From NCBI GenBank assembly GCA_016703965.1, contig JADJBB010000025.1:372001-436000 (forward strand): a DNA stretch of 64,000 nt, written 5' to 3'. Positions 35,250-43,712 of the stretch are shown here, in pieces. Numbering within the stretch: the first letter of the stretch is position 1; every line of letters starts with the position of its first letter. The DNA is from Acidobacteriota bacterium. Lineage in GTDB: Bacteria > Acidobacteriota > Blastocatellia > Pyrinomonadales > Pyrinomonadaceae. Under the pieces are notes generated by a model. That model was given only the letters and a program-made list of their open reading frames with translations. It was not told where the DNA came from and ran no database searches. Both the position numbers and the translations under genes were made by a program.

Positions 35250-36812
35250 CTATTTCTTCGTCGAACTCACAATAAACGCTGCCGCGTCGTCTTTTAGTTT
35301 CTTGAGCGACTTTTTCTCGATGTACATCATGTGGCCCGATTCGTAGTAGGACCAGGAAATGTTCTTCTTGAGCGAAGGGTCGAGGTTAAGGGCTGAGATG
35401 GTGTATTCGGCGGCGTAGAACGGCGTTGCCATATCGTAGTAGCCGGCACCGACGAAGATCTTCATGTACGGATTCTTGGCCATCGCGTCCTTCATCGGCA
35501 TGCTAGTGTCGGCGTACTGATTGGTGACGTTGTAGTTCCACGGAGCAGTAATGCCGCCGCCGAGGATGTAGTATTCGGTGTCGGTCTTATAGCCCAATTC
35601 ACTGCGGACGTACTGGTTAAACGCGGCCGTGTACGGCGGGCGAATGGCGTTCATGCTCGGGTCCGAATCGGGGCCTTCGCCGGCAGCGTCGCGGTCGATG
35701 CCCTTGAAACGGCTGTCGAGTCGGCCGGTCGTGCGGCGTTCGCTGCGGAGAAGCTCCTTGTTGAATTCGCCCAACTCGACGCGGAAGTTGTTCTGTACGA
35801 CAAATTCTTTACTCAGACCCGTTAGCGAACTGAATTTTGTCGCCAGTGCGTCGCGTTCCTTATCGGTGAGCGAATCGATACGTAGCAACGCGGGCATGAA
35901 TTCGTTAGCCGCGAATTGCCTCGCTTCCTGGGCGACCTGCTCGACGGACTTGCTCTGCATCGAGGACGGGAGTTTTTTGTGATACCAGGCGGTCGTCGCG
36001 TAGCTCGGCAGGATCAGGACGAGCGGCAGGTCGTTGTTATCGGCAAAGCGGATCGTCTGAAAATTCAGCACGGTCGAGACGAGCAAGATTCCGTTGAGGG
36101 CAATTCCTTTATCAAACAGGTAATTCGAAAGGCCCGCCGCACGGGTCGTGCCGTAGCTTTCGCCGACGACGTAGAGCGGCGACATCCAGCGTTCGTTGCG
36201 GCCGAGATACATTCTGATAAATTCACCGACCGAATCAATATCGCCATTCACGCCGAAATACTTTGCCGCCAGATCAGGCCGTGCCGCCCGGGAATAACCC
36301 GTGCCGACCGGGTCGATAAAAACCAGATCGGTTTCGGTCAGCCATGTTTGCTGATTATCTTCCATCTCGTATGGAGCGGGCGGCAGCATTCCGTCGTCCA
36401 TCATTTTGATCCGTCGTGGTCCGAGTGCCCCCAGATGCAGCCACACCGAAGCCGAGCCCGGGCCGCCGTTGAATGAGAACATCAGTGGCCGTCCGGCCGG
36501 AGCGTTGTCGAGCGTGTACGCCATATAAAAAATGCGTGCTTCGATCTCGGCGGTTTGCGCGTTCTTGAGCGGCATATAGCCGGTCGTGACGGTGTAGTCG
36601 AGCTTTCGTGTGCCGACTGTGATGGAATGTTTGGTTACCACCGGCGGCTCGTCGCGTATTGGAGCCGGCGTTGCCTGAGTCTGAGTTGTCGGTGTGGCTT
36701 GGGTCTGCTGAGTTTGCTGATTACCGGCACCGCCGCCCTGGCGATTTGGCGGCTGAGCGAATACAAGAGCGGACGAAACGATAAACAAACACAAAAGTAA
36801 CGATGCTTTCAT
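35250..36812 (-). CDS. secreted S10-family serine carboxypeptidase-like protein
   Basis: About 520 aa from the ATG at 36812, which opens a clean signal peptide (KASLLLCLFIVSSALVFAQ); an upstream ATG at 36884 adds 24 residues without one. A Gln/Thr/Pro-rich linker follows, then the S10 peptidase domain: SFNGGPGSASVWLHLGALGPR, nucleophile Ser in VVGESYGTTRAAGL, Asp in GAGYYDMATPF and His in YESGHMMYI. It would remove C-terminal residues from peptides outside the cytoplasm. Length and motifs are typical of bacterial S10 proteins of this phylum. Confidence 0.93.
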   Translation of the reverse strand: MKASLLLCLFIVSSALVFAQPPNRQGGGAGNQQTQQTQATPTTQTQATPAPIRDEPPVVTKHSITVGTRKLDYTVTTGYMPLKNAQTAEIEARIFYMAYTLDNAPAGRPLMFSFNGGPGSASVWLHLGALGPRRIKMMDDGMLPPAPYEMEDNQQTWLTETDLVFIDPVGTGYSRAARPDLAAKYFGVNGDIDSVGEFIRMYLGRNERWMSPLYVVGESYGTTRAAGLSNYLFDKGIALNGILLVSTVLNFQTIRFADNNDLPLVLILPSYATTAWYHKKLPSSMQSKSVEQVAQEARQFAANEFMPALLRIDSLTDKERDALATKFSSLTGLSKEFVVQNNFRVELGEFNKELLRSERRTTGRLDSRFKGIDRDAAGEGPDSDPSMNAIRPPYTAAFNQYVRSELGYKTDTEYYILGGGITAPWNYNVTNQYADTSMPMKDAMAKNPYMKIFVGAGYYDMATPFYAAEYTISALNLDPSLKKNISWSYYESGHMMYIEKKSLKKLKDDAAAFIVSSTKK

Positions 36813-36921
36813 AGTTTTTTGGCGAATTGTATTGAAATTGGAATTGCGAGAAAAGGGTAACACAAAGATGTAAATACTACCCAACGGCGTTCAGGTTCAT
36901 CACAAAAAGCTTTGTTAGCGG

Positions 36922-36997
36922 TCTTTGCGTCTTCCTTTGCGGCTTCGCGGGAAACACCATGCCAGATCCCGCAAAGCCGCAAAGCGAAGACGCAAAG
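36922..36997. repeat. long CGCAAAGACGC-type inverted repeat
   Basis: CTTTGCGTCTTCCTTTGCGG from about 36923 faces CCGCAAAGCGAAGACGCAAA near 36977-36996, with TCGCGGGA/TCCCGC inner arms and a loop of about 14 nt. It lies in the gap between the divergent S10 and serine-hydrolase genes and is the clearest member of the family. Confidence 0.7.
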
Positions 36998-37079
36998 CGG
37001 CAAAGTGGGAATTGAATGGGCGGCATTGAAACGTTATCGCGACGGGGTTATCATTTCTACACTTTCAATCAACAAAATT

Positions 37080-38354
37080 ATGAGATCACACGTGAGAAAA
37101 AGAACCTCGTTCGCAGCTCTTCTGCTGCTTAGTTTTGCGTTTTCGCTTGTCGCCCAGGAATTGCCGAGAGCAAAGCCTGAGGATGTCGGGATTTCGTCCG
37201 AGCGGTTGACGCGGTTGACGCAGACGCTTGATCAATATGTGAAGGATGAGCGGCTGGCGGGCGGTGTGGCGATGGTTTTGCGGCGCGGGAAGGTGGCGTA
37301 TGCTCACACTTTCGGCCAGCGAGATCGCGAGGCTAAAGCGGCGATGAAGGAAGACACGATCTTTCGCATTGCATCGCAGAGCAAGGCCCTGACGAGCGTC
37401 GGGATCATGATCCTGCAGGAAGAAGGGAAGCTGCTGATCAACGATAACCTCGGCAAATACATGCCGGAATTTGCGAACACGACAGTTGCGGTACCCAAAG
37501 AAGGCGGCGGATATGACATCGTCAAAGCCAAGCGGGCGATCACGATCCGCGATCTGCTGACGCATACGTCGGGCGTGAGCTACGGCGGCGGCCCGGCGAA
37601 GGATAAATGGGAAGCGGCGAAGATCACGGGCTGGTATTTCGCCGACCGCGATGAGCCGGTCGGTGCGACGGTTTCGCGAATGGCGGCTCTGCCGATGGAC
37701 GCGCAGCCGGGCGAGAAATTTGTGTACGGCTATTCTACCGACATTCTCGGAGCTCTCATCGAAAAGGTCAGCGGCCAGCCGCTCGATCAGTTCCTGAAGA
37801 GCCGCATCATCGATCCGCTCAATATGAAGGACACTTCCTTTTACCTGCCGCCGGCAAAAGCTGACCGTCTGTCGGTCGTCTATTCGCTGGGGAACGGAAC
37901 CCTCCAGCGTGCTCCGGATCCTGGGGCCGGGGTCGGGCAAGGTGCTTATCTGAACGGCCCGCGAAAGAGTTTTTCGGGTGGTGCGGGCTTGCTCTCGACG
38001 GCGAACGATTACGCCCGCTTCCTGCAAATGCTCGCCAATGGCGGAACCCTCGACGGCAAACGCATCCTCAGCCGCAAATCGGTCGATCTGATGACGGTCG
38101 ATCATCTCCGCGGCATTCCGTATAATCCGGGACAGGGATTCGGGCTCGGCTTCTCGATAGTAAAAGACGTCGGAGCCTACGGCCAGCCCTCATCCGAAGG
38201 CGAATTCGGCTGGGGCGGAGCGTATCATTCGAACTATTGGGTCGATCCGAAGGAGAAAATGGTCGTGGTCTATTTCACGCAGCTAATTCCGGCGCCGGGA
38301 ATCGACGATCACGCGAAACTGCGGGCGTTGATATATCAGGCGATCGTGGATTGA
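37080..38354 (+). CDS. secreted serine hydrolase (class C beta-lactamase/EstB-like)
   Basis: A 424-aa protein from the ATG at 37080, chosen because it opens a signal peptide (FAALLLLSFAFSLVAQ). The serine active site SxxK lies in FRIASQSKALTS (Ser99, Lys102). YGYSTDILGALIEKVSGQPLDQFL is the YxN region and GWGGAYHSNYWVDP is the KTG-equivalent region. This is typical of esterases and D-amino-acid-peptide hydrolases as well as true AmpC enzymes, and resistance cannot be claimed. It is monocistronic and ends in a REP-like inverted pair. Confidence 0.92.
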   Translation: MRSHVRKRTSFAALLLLSFAFSLVAQELPRAKPEDVGISSERLTRLTQTLDQYVKDERLAGGVAMVLRRGKVAYAHTFGQRDREAKAAMKEDTIFRIASQSKALTSVGIMILQEEGKLLINDNLGKYMPEFANTTVAVPKEGGGYDIVKAKRAITIRDLLTHTSGVSYGGGPAKDKWEAAKITGWYFADRDEPVGATVSRMAALPMDAQPGEKFVYGYSTDILGALIEKVSGQPLDQFLKSRIIDPLNMKDTSFYLPPAKADRLSVVYSLGNGTLQRAPDPGAGVGQGAYLNGPRKSFSGGAGLLSTANDYARFLQMLANGGTLDGKRILSRKSVDLMTVDHLRGIPYNPGQGFGLGFSIVKDVGAYGQPSSEGEFGWGGAYHSNYWVDPKEKMVVVYFTQLIPAPGIDDHAKLRALIYQAIVD

Positions 38355-38365
38355 ACGCTCAAATG

Positions 38366-38457
38366 ATTGCGGAAGCCCGCACGAAGTAAGGGCTCCTTTG
38401 GCTGCTGATCAACTCGGTACTCCAAAGAGCCCTTACTACGTGCGGGCTTCTGCATAT
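38366..38457. repeat. REP-like inverted pair between convergent genes
   Basis: GGAAGCCCGCACGAAGTAAG plus GGCTC near 38369 faces GAGCCCTTACTACGTGCGGG plus CTTCTGCA near 38430. It lies between the convergent hydrolase and methyltransferase genes and probably serves as a two-way transcription barrier. Confidence 0.7.
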
Positions 38458-38462
38458 TCTCG

Positions 38463-39491
38463 CTACGCTTTCACCGCTTCCACAATACTCACCGGCGAAG
38501 GCGTCGGGATGATCTGCGTTAGCTTGAAACCGGAATTTGTAAGCAGTGTTTCGAATTCTCCCGCCGTTCGCTCAATTCCGCCGGGTGAGATGAGCATTTC
38601 GAGGTCGAGGAACTTCGACGGGTGCGGTACGTTGCCCTCGGGGACAACGGCGTCGATGATGAGGACCTTGGCGTGGTCAGGCATCGAGGTGCGGATGTTG
38701 CCGAGGATGGTTTGATTGGTGTCGTCGTACCAGTCGTGGATGATGTGTTTGAGCATGTAGATGTCGGCGACGACGGGAATTTCCGAGCGGAAATCGCCTG
38801 GGACGAACGAAACGCGGTCGCTGACGCCGTGCGACTCCATCATTTTCGGTGCCCCTTCCAAAACATGCGGCAATTCGAACAAAACGCCGTTCATCGCCGG
38901 ATTTGCCTTCACAACAGCTGCCAAAAGGTGCCCGTAACCGCCGGCGATGTCCGCAACCGTCCCGGCACCCGAAAAGTCATACGCACCCAAAACCGCCGGT
39001 ATCGTTACGTGCGAAAAGCCGGTCATCGCCCGGTTGAACGTATCGCCGAGCTCGGTATTTGTGTTGAACAGATACGAAAACACGGGCTCGCCGTGAATGG
39101 TTTCCCACGATGTTTTGCCGGTTTGGACGCTGTCGATCATCTTGGCGTAAACCTTCCAATGCTCTTCCTCGCCCATCCACAGTATCAGGTCACGCATGCT
39201 GGTCGGGATATCGGAACGCGTCAGCTCCGAGATCGGCGTATTCACAAAATGCTTGTTCTCCGTCTCCGAAAAAACGCCAACGCTCGCGAGCGTTCTCAAA
39301 ACCCGATACAGCGACGGAGCGTGCGTGCCTGACTTCTCAGCCAAATATTCAACGCTCTGCGGCCCGTCCGCCAGAAGGTCGGCGATTCCGAGCTTGGTCG
39401 TCACAAAATTAGCCTGCGTAACAAATACGCCCATCGTGATCTGCATCAAAATTGCCTCGGGCGGCATTTGTTGTTCTGCTGGTGCGGTCAT
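38463..39491 (-). CDS. SAM-dependent O-methyltransferase (type 2, dimerisation domain)
   Basis: A 342-aa enzyme of the O-methyltransferase family 2. The N-terminal winged-helix dimerisation domain (about 10-100) shows TTKLGIADLLADGPQSVEYLA and SLYRVLRTLASVGVF. The catalytic domain (about 130-335) shows TVADIAGGYGHLLAAV (SAM site), GVLFELPHVL, VSFVPGDF and YMLKHIIHDWYDD with the catalytic-type His. These enzymes methylate hydroxyl groups of small aromatic or polyketide-like molecules. The substrate here is unknown and no biosynthetic cluster adjoins it. Confidence 0.92.
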   Translation of the reverse strand: MTAPAEQQMPPEAILMQITMGVFVTQANFVTTKLGIADLLADGPQSVEYLAEKSGTHAPSLYRVLRTLASVGVFSETENKHFVNTPISELTRSDIPTSMRDLILWMGEEEHWKVYAKMIDSVQTGKTSWETIHGEPVFSYLFNTNTELGDTFNRAMTGFSHVTIPAVLGAYDFSGAGTVADIAGGYGHLLAAVVKANPAMNGVLFELPHVLEGAPKMMESHGVSDRVSFVPGDFRSEIPVVADIYMLKHIIHDWYDDTNQTILGNIRTSMPDHAKVLIIDAVVPEGNVPHPSKFLDLEMLISPGGIERTAGEFETLLTNSGFKLTQIIPTPSPVSIVEAVKA

Positions 39492-39593
39492 TTATTGGAA
39501 ACTCCTTTTTGGTTTTTGCAATTATCGCAAAAGGCGCGGAAATGCAGAAGCCCGTGGTGGTGCTTCTGCCTCTGACTCTAATTGTATGTTTTG

Positions 39594-40046
39594 CTATCGA
39601 TCCGAAAAAGTCTTATTCGGCTTCTTCCCATGCGACAAAAACCTTGGAAGTTTTGCTTTTGGTTCGACTTTGAAGTCTGGCAACTGCTTGTCCAGTGCCG
39701 CTTTTGCATAAACCACGTAGGTTTCGCCCTCCATGTGAAGCAATTGTGACGGATCCGAAAAAATTACATCGTCCGTCGCGATAGAAGCTTGCCCGCATGT
39801 TCCCGCTTTACTTCAAATTTTAAGGGGTTCCGCCTTAGGGAAAGGTGCCCCCTATTTGAGGTGTTCGGAAAATCATGATCACGCCTTCGGACTCGAATCC
39901 GTCGCCTTGCCAAAAGATGCTTGGTAAGTTTGAGTCTCTCGTCGATACTCTTCAACTTTGTCAGGAGGAACGTTCCGGCACGTGCACGCAATTAAGCTAA
40001 CGGTGGAACAAAGGGATATTGCTACGAGGAGAATAAATTGTTTCAT
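39594..40046 (-). pseudogene. possible broken lipoprotein gene (NTR/TIMP-like)
   Basis: From 40046 to 39879 a frame encodes 55 aa with a lipoprotein-type start (KQFILLVAISLCSTVSLIAC, then TCRNVPPDKVEEYRR) and stops early. A different frame, open from 39812 to a stop at 39594, encodes a protein-like stretch (TDDVIFSDPSQLLHMEGETY, VVYAKAALDKQLPDF) with no start codon. Together they resemble the two ends of a small Cys-starting NTR-like secreted protein, but the middle is out of frame. I read it as a decayed gene; the first part alone could still be a short lipoprotein. No match to a known family is firm. Confidence 0.4.
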
Positions 40047-40133
40047 GTCTTACGATCGACGGGAGCCGTTCCGGACTCAATTATCTTAAGCAACTTCTGT
40101 TGATTTCTTAGTCAAAGTCGTCCTCAATACTAC

Positions 40134-41543
40134 TTAGTGCTCCAAAACAAAAGACTTAGGTACGAATTCTACTGAAACCAGTTCGTCGGTTTTCCCGTCG
40201 GCGTTTGGTTTGTAGACGAAAACTGCCGGGAATTCTATCGGTTTAATGCCGCAGACTAGCTGCGTGTCGCCTAGGTCGGGGGTGAAAACGTAGATCCGTA
40301 GGGCTCGGGGCGAATAGCTGACCAGTTTTCGCGTCTCGGTGCCGACGCGGAGATGATAGATGGTGCCGCCGCTCGTGCATTCGATCTTGTCCAGGAAGCC
40401 CATCTCGCGTTTTTGTCCCTCGGCGGGTTTCATCAGAGCGTTGTTTATCTCGCGCGTGGCGATGACGCTGCGGTTGGCTTCGATGGCGGTGGTTATCGGG
40501 CTTAAAGTTACGAGTTCCGGAGCCTTTTCGACCTTTGGTTCCTGATCGTAAATGATGAGCGTCGCGGTCCGCATTTCTTCGTCCGTCATGAACCGGAAAT
40601 CTGCGGGGATGAATTCGATCGCGACCAGCTCGCCGCGAAACGGAGTTTTCGAATTTGGAGCCGCTTTATAGGTGACAAGAGCCGTGAACGACCCAATATC
40701 TGCCTCACAGCCGATCTGTTTTCGCATCGCCGGCGGGTCGTGAGCCCGCAGATAGAGGTCGGTGAAATCCTTGCTCGTGACAGTGAAAGTCTCGGTCGGC
40801 GTCTTGATCGTGTAAACGAGCGGGCGTTTGCGGCAATCGATACGCGTGACGCTGCCGCGGACGCGCTGTTCGCCGTCTTTGATTTTTCGCAGAGCTTCGT
40901 TTATCGCGCGAATGCGGATGTAGTCGTTTTGTTTAGCAAGTTCTTCTTCGGTCGGCGGACGCATGGATTCGATGCGTTTGACCGAAATTGGCGTTTCGCC
41001 GGTAGCAGCGATGCGTTCTTCGAGAGCCTTTTTTTCCGCCTCTTGCCGCATGGCAAAAGCTTTTAATTCGGCGATTTGAGTAACGAGACTGTTCGCTCTA
41101 CTTTTTATGTCGGGTTCGGTGGCAGCGGCTGCGATCTTCTGAGCGAGCTGGGCAGCCTCGTCAAATTTGTTCTGCCGCGTCAGGATCTCGGCGATGCGGA
41201 GCGAATATCGCGGATCCGCGGGCTTGTATTTCAACGCCGTTTGCAGCAGCGTGATCGCGTCGTCGAGGGTTTCGTTATTGACGAATGACACGAATGCCAG
41301 CAGTTCATAGCTGTCCGCAAACGTCGGCTCGATCGCTATCGCCTTCTTCAGCGCGTTTCGCATTTTCTCAGCGGTTTCCGGTTTGATGCGGTTGACGAAG
41401 CCGTAATCGTCGCGGTCTTCGCGGCTGAGCAAGTTCGCGTAGCGGTAATAGGCGAGGTGATCTTTCGGGTCGCCGGCGATGGCTTTTTCGAGATATCCGC
41501 GTGCCTCGTCAAATTTTCGCTGCGAAAGCTTGAGCTTCCCCAT
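40134..41543 (-). CDS. TPR protein, probably the downstream half of a frameshifted DUF1570-TPR gene
   Basis: A 469-aa reading from an internal ATG. The same frame is open up to 41639 and adds RADEAEPYLLAALKLKP and DLAIANSAMGKLKL, a TPR unit that makes sense only as a continuation of the gene at 41579-42538. After the TPRs (to about 165), a coiled-coil region and two repeated beta domains follow (RVRGSVTRIDCRKRPLVYTI and EMGFLDKIECTSGGTIYHLR). It has no signal peptide of its own. As a full gene it would be a secreted putative peptidase with TPRs. A deletion of a few bases near 41640 would explain the break; an assembly error is possible. Confidence 0.65.
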   Translation of the reverse strand: MGKLKLSQRKFDEARGYLEKAIAGDPKDHLAYYRYANLLSREDRDDYGFVNRIKPETAEKMRNALKKAIAIEPTFADSYELLAFVSFVNNETLDDAITLLQTALKYKPADPRYSLRIAEILTRQNKFDEAAQLAQKIAAAATEPDIKSRANSLVTQIAELKAFAMRQEAEKKALEERIAATGETPISVKRIESMRPPTEEELAKQNDYIRIRAINEALRKIKDGEQRVRGSVTRIDCRKRPLVYTIKTPTETFTVTSKDFTDLYLRAHDPPAMRKQIGCEADIGSFTALVTYKAAPNSKTPFRGELVAIEFIPADFRFMTDEEMRTATLIIYDQEPKVEKAPELVTLSPITTAIEANRSVIATREINNALMKPAEGQKREMGFLDKIECTSGGTIYHLRVGTETRKLVSYSPRALRIYVFTPDLGDTQLVCGIKPIEFPAVFVYKPNADGKTDELVSVEFVPKSFVLEH

Positions 41544-41578
41544 CGCGGAATTTGCGATCGCGAGATCGGGTTTTAGTT

Positions 41579-42538
41579 TCAGGGCGGCGAGCAGATACGG
41601 TTCGGCTTCGTCAGCACGTTGCGATTGGATGTCGAGGCTTCATCCAGCGGTGAGGCCTGCATATCTGCGTCAAAGCTCAGCTTCTTTTTAAGCGTGATCT
41701 CCTGAAAGTTGTAGGAATTCCTGATGATGTAATCGCGAAGCTGGCCTTCCATTTGTTCATACGTAGATTGGAAAGCACCCTGGAACGCCGCTTTTGCGCC
41801 GCCGCCGCTTGTTACGTCCTTCAAAAACTTATCGAGGGCGGCCGAACGTCCGCTTTGGGTCAGGTAGTGCACGAGAGCCCACGATTGGGCGTAGAACAAG
41901 TCACGCGTACGCCCGCTGGTTTGATGCAACTGATAATTCGTCAGGTTCAAGAGCTGCTCGAGCGGCATGAGGCCGCCTTTTTGCAGAAGAGCGACGTGGC
42001 CTTCCTGCGGTTGTCCGAGCTTTATTTTGACATCGCCGGTGATCTCGTAAGTTTGGTAATATTCAGCCAAACCCTCGTTGAACCACTGCGGTATCTCGCC
42101 CTTGAAATTTGTATTGATGATGAAGTGAACGTATTCGTGAAAGATGGTTCCATAGCTGTCTTTGTCACCGCCGACCGCGATCGTAATGTAATTAACATCC
42201 TCGCCCGATTGGAAATATCCCGCGATCTCATCATCGATCCGGCCGTCGGCACGCCTCGGCTTGAACGGCGTGTACGCTGCGTTGTCTTTAAAGACGACCA
42301 CATTCGTCGGCACTCGCGAATCGAGGTTCGCTGATGCGAACAGCAAACGAAAAGACTCGCGGAACTGCTCGAGCTTTGTCCCGACCTTCCTGATCTCTTT
42401 TTCAGGAGCGTTGCCGATGAGGTAGAAATTTTTTGATCTGACCTGTATCCAGCCGTTCGGATCCGCTGCCGCGACGTCGGCAGTTAGATATGATCCCATG
42501 GCAAGGATGGCTAAACTGAGGAATAAAAACAGCCTCAT
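41579..42538 (-). CDS. DUF1570 gluzincin-like peptidase, upstream half of a frameshifted gene
   Basis: A 319-aa reading with a signal peptide (LFLFLSLAILAMGSYLTADV). The domain has the zinc-peptidase motif HEYVH in YGTIFHEYVHFIINTNF and the downstream Glu in WFNEGLAEYY, typical of DUF1570. The last residues (TSNRNVLTKPNRICSPP) are out of character, while another frame from 41639 encodes the expected TPR linker. The family normally fuses this domain to TPRs, as does the gene pair here. Function of the intact protein: probable extracytoplasmic metallopeptidase with protein-interaction repeats; activity in this strain is doubtful. Confidence 0.75.
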   Translation of the reverse strand: MRLFLFLSLAILAMGSYLTADVAAADPNGWIQVRSKNFYLIGNAPEKEIRKVGTKLEQFRESFRLLFASANLDSRVPTNVVVFKDNAAYTPFKPRRADGRIDDEIAGYFQSGEDVNYITIAVGGDKDSYGTIFHEYVHFIINTNFKGEIPQWFNEGLAEYYQTYEITGDVKIKLGQPQEGHVALLQKGGLMPLEQLLNLTNYQLHQTSGRTRDLFYAQSWALVHYLTQSGRSAALDKFLKDVTSGGGAKAAFQGAFQSTYEQMEGQLRDYIIRNSYNFQEITLKKKLSFDADMQASPLDEASTSNRNVLTKPNRICSPP

Positions 42539-42729
42539 AAATGGGATTAGATGCAGGTTTGGCTGCCCACGGAGAATTTAGCACAGAACTCCATGATTTT
42601 TAGGCATCCTTCACGACACTAAACGCTAGGTCGAGTAGAGGATCACCCGACCTTCCCTGCGAAACTGGTTCAGGTCACGGCGGATAGGAGAAGAATGTGA
42701 TCAGTTTCTCCGATCAATAGAGCGGCCCA

Positions 42730-43677
42730 CTATTCATAATCGTCATTTTCGTCAGGAAGTTCCTCGGGAAAGACAAGAACCGCTTTAACGATCTCGCGCG
42801 GGATCTTGATTGTGGCAACACCTGTAGAAACTACGTATTCGGTATCAGTTTCCAGCAGCAATAAGAACTCATTTGTTACTTCATCGTGTTCTCGTGAATC
42901 ATCAATTTTGTCCTCTAAAATAATCGGGTTACGTCCCTGATAGAACCCAACGGGATCTTCAATACTCTTAAAAAGTGTGTCGGTCCCGTGAATGACAAAC
43001 TTGACGTTCAGAAGTTTCCCACCAGCGGCCGAGGCAGGAATTGCAGGATAGATATTTCTTGCGACTAGGAAGCAATAGGTTATGAATAGACTGAATGCTA
43101 ACAGTGAGATGCCGGCGGTTGACCAACTTGAGAATATGGATTCCGTCAAGCCAAGAAGTTTGACGCGTTTGAGCCGGTTCGAAGATAACTGGATAGCGAC
43201 CGCAAGAATAAATCCCGCGATCGGGAAGTAGAGCCAGTGTATATCGGTAGTAATACGCGCATCACGAAGAAGGAACCGCAGAAAGGAACCAATAAGATAT
43301 GTGCCAAGAATGATAACGAAGAGCCTTGGTAGATTTCTAAAGGCAAATCTTGGTTGGAATTGAAATTTTGGGCCAAAGAGAGTGATCGGGAGCGAAACGA
43401 GAATGCTATGGATCAGGACAGTAGAAATGAGCAGCGGCATCAGCGTCCAGAATCCGGCCATTACAAAATTGAGCCTCAACAGACTCAATCCGGAAACCCC
43501 CGAATCACTCAGGTGAATGTGTTCGACGATCATGCCGGTGACATAGCATAAGGCGACCATGCCCACGACAAGTCTGCCAATGACCTCGACCCAGTTTTTA
43601 TAAACCTCGGTATGATGGGGAGCGGAAGGCTCAGCCACCTTCCGTACCCTTACTTTCCTCAGAGAATATTCTTTCAT
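42730..43677 (-). CDS. multi-pass membrane protein of unknown function
   Basis: A 315-aa protein with five or so hydrophobic segments (IGRLVVGMVALCYVTGMIV, FWTLMPLLISTVLIHSILV, LFVIILGTYLIGSFL, WLYFPIAGFILAVAIQL, AGISLLAFSLFITYCFLV). The C-terminal 110 residues form a soluble acidic domain ending in PDENDDYE. I recognise no family or catalytic residues. It is immediately upstream on the minus strand of nothing obvious and 33 bp from the amidohydrolase stop, so it may be the last gene of that transcript. Confidence 0.7.
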   Translation of the reverse strand: MKEYSLRKVRVRKVAEPSAPHHTEVYKNWVEVIGRLVVGMVALCYVTGMIVEHIHLSDSGVSGLSLLRLNFVMAGFWTLMPLLISTVLIHSILVSLPITLFGPKFQFQPRFAFRNLPRLFVIILGTYLIGSFLRFLLRDARITTDIHWLYFPIAGFILAVAIQLSSNRLKRVKLLGLTESIFSSWSTAGISLLAFSLFITYCFLVARNIYPAIPASAAGGKLLNVKFVIHGTDTLFKSIEDPVGFYQGRNPIILEDKIDDSREHDEVTNEFLLLLETDTEYVVSTGVATIKIPREIVKAVLVFPEELPDENDDYE

Positions 43678-43688
43678 CGCTCACCCAC

Positions 43689-43712
43689 AGCCTGGATAGA
43701 CAAATCCAGGCT
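43689..43712. repeat. AGCCTGGAT hairpin at the amidohydrolase 3' end
   Basis: AGCCTGGAT at 43689-43697 pairs with ATCCAGGCT at 43704-43712 across 6 nt, overlapping the amidohydrolase stop codon. There is no T-run, so it is more like a REP-type hairpin than a terminator. Confidence 0.5.

Noticed and set aside
39885..39915. GGATTCGAGTCC, like a tRNA T-arm, on the minus strand
   Set aside because: No acceptor or anticodon arm can be formed around it; it lies in the putative lipoprotein frame.
41579..41642. Programmed -1 frameshift joining the DUF1570 and TPR frames
   Set aside because: No slippery heptamer or downstream hairpin is present, and expected linker residues seem missing; a small deletion explains it better.
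43689..43712. Hairpin as an intrinsic terminator
   Set aside because: It overlaps the stop codon and has no T-run; it fits a repeat better.
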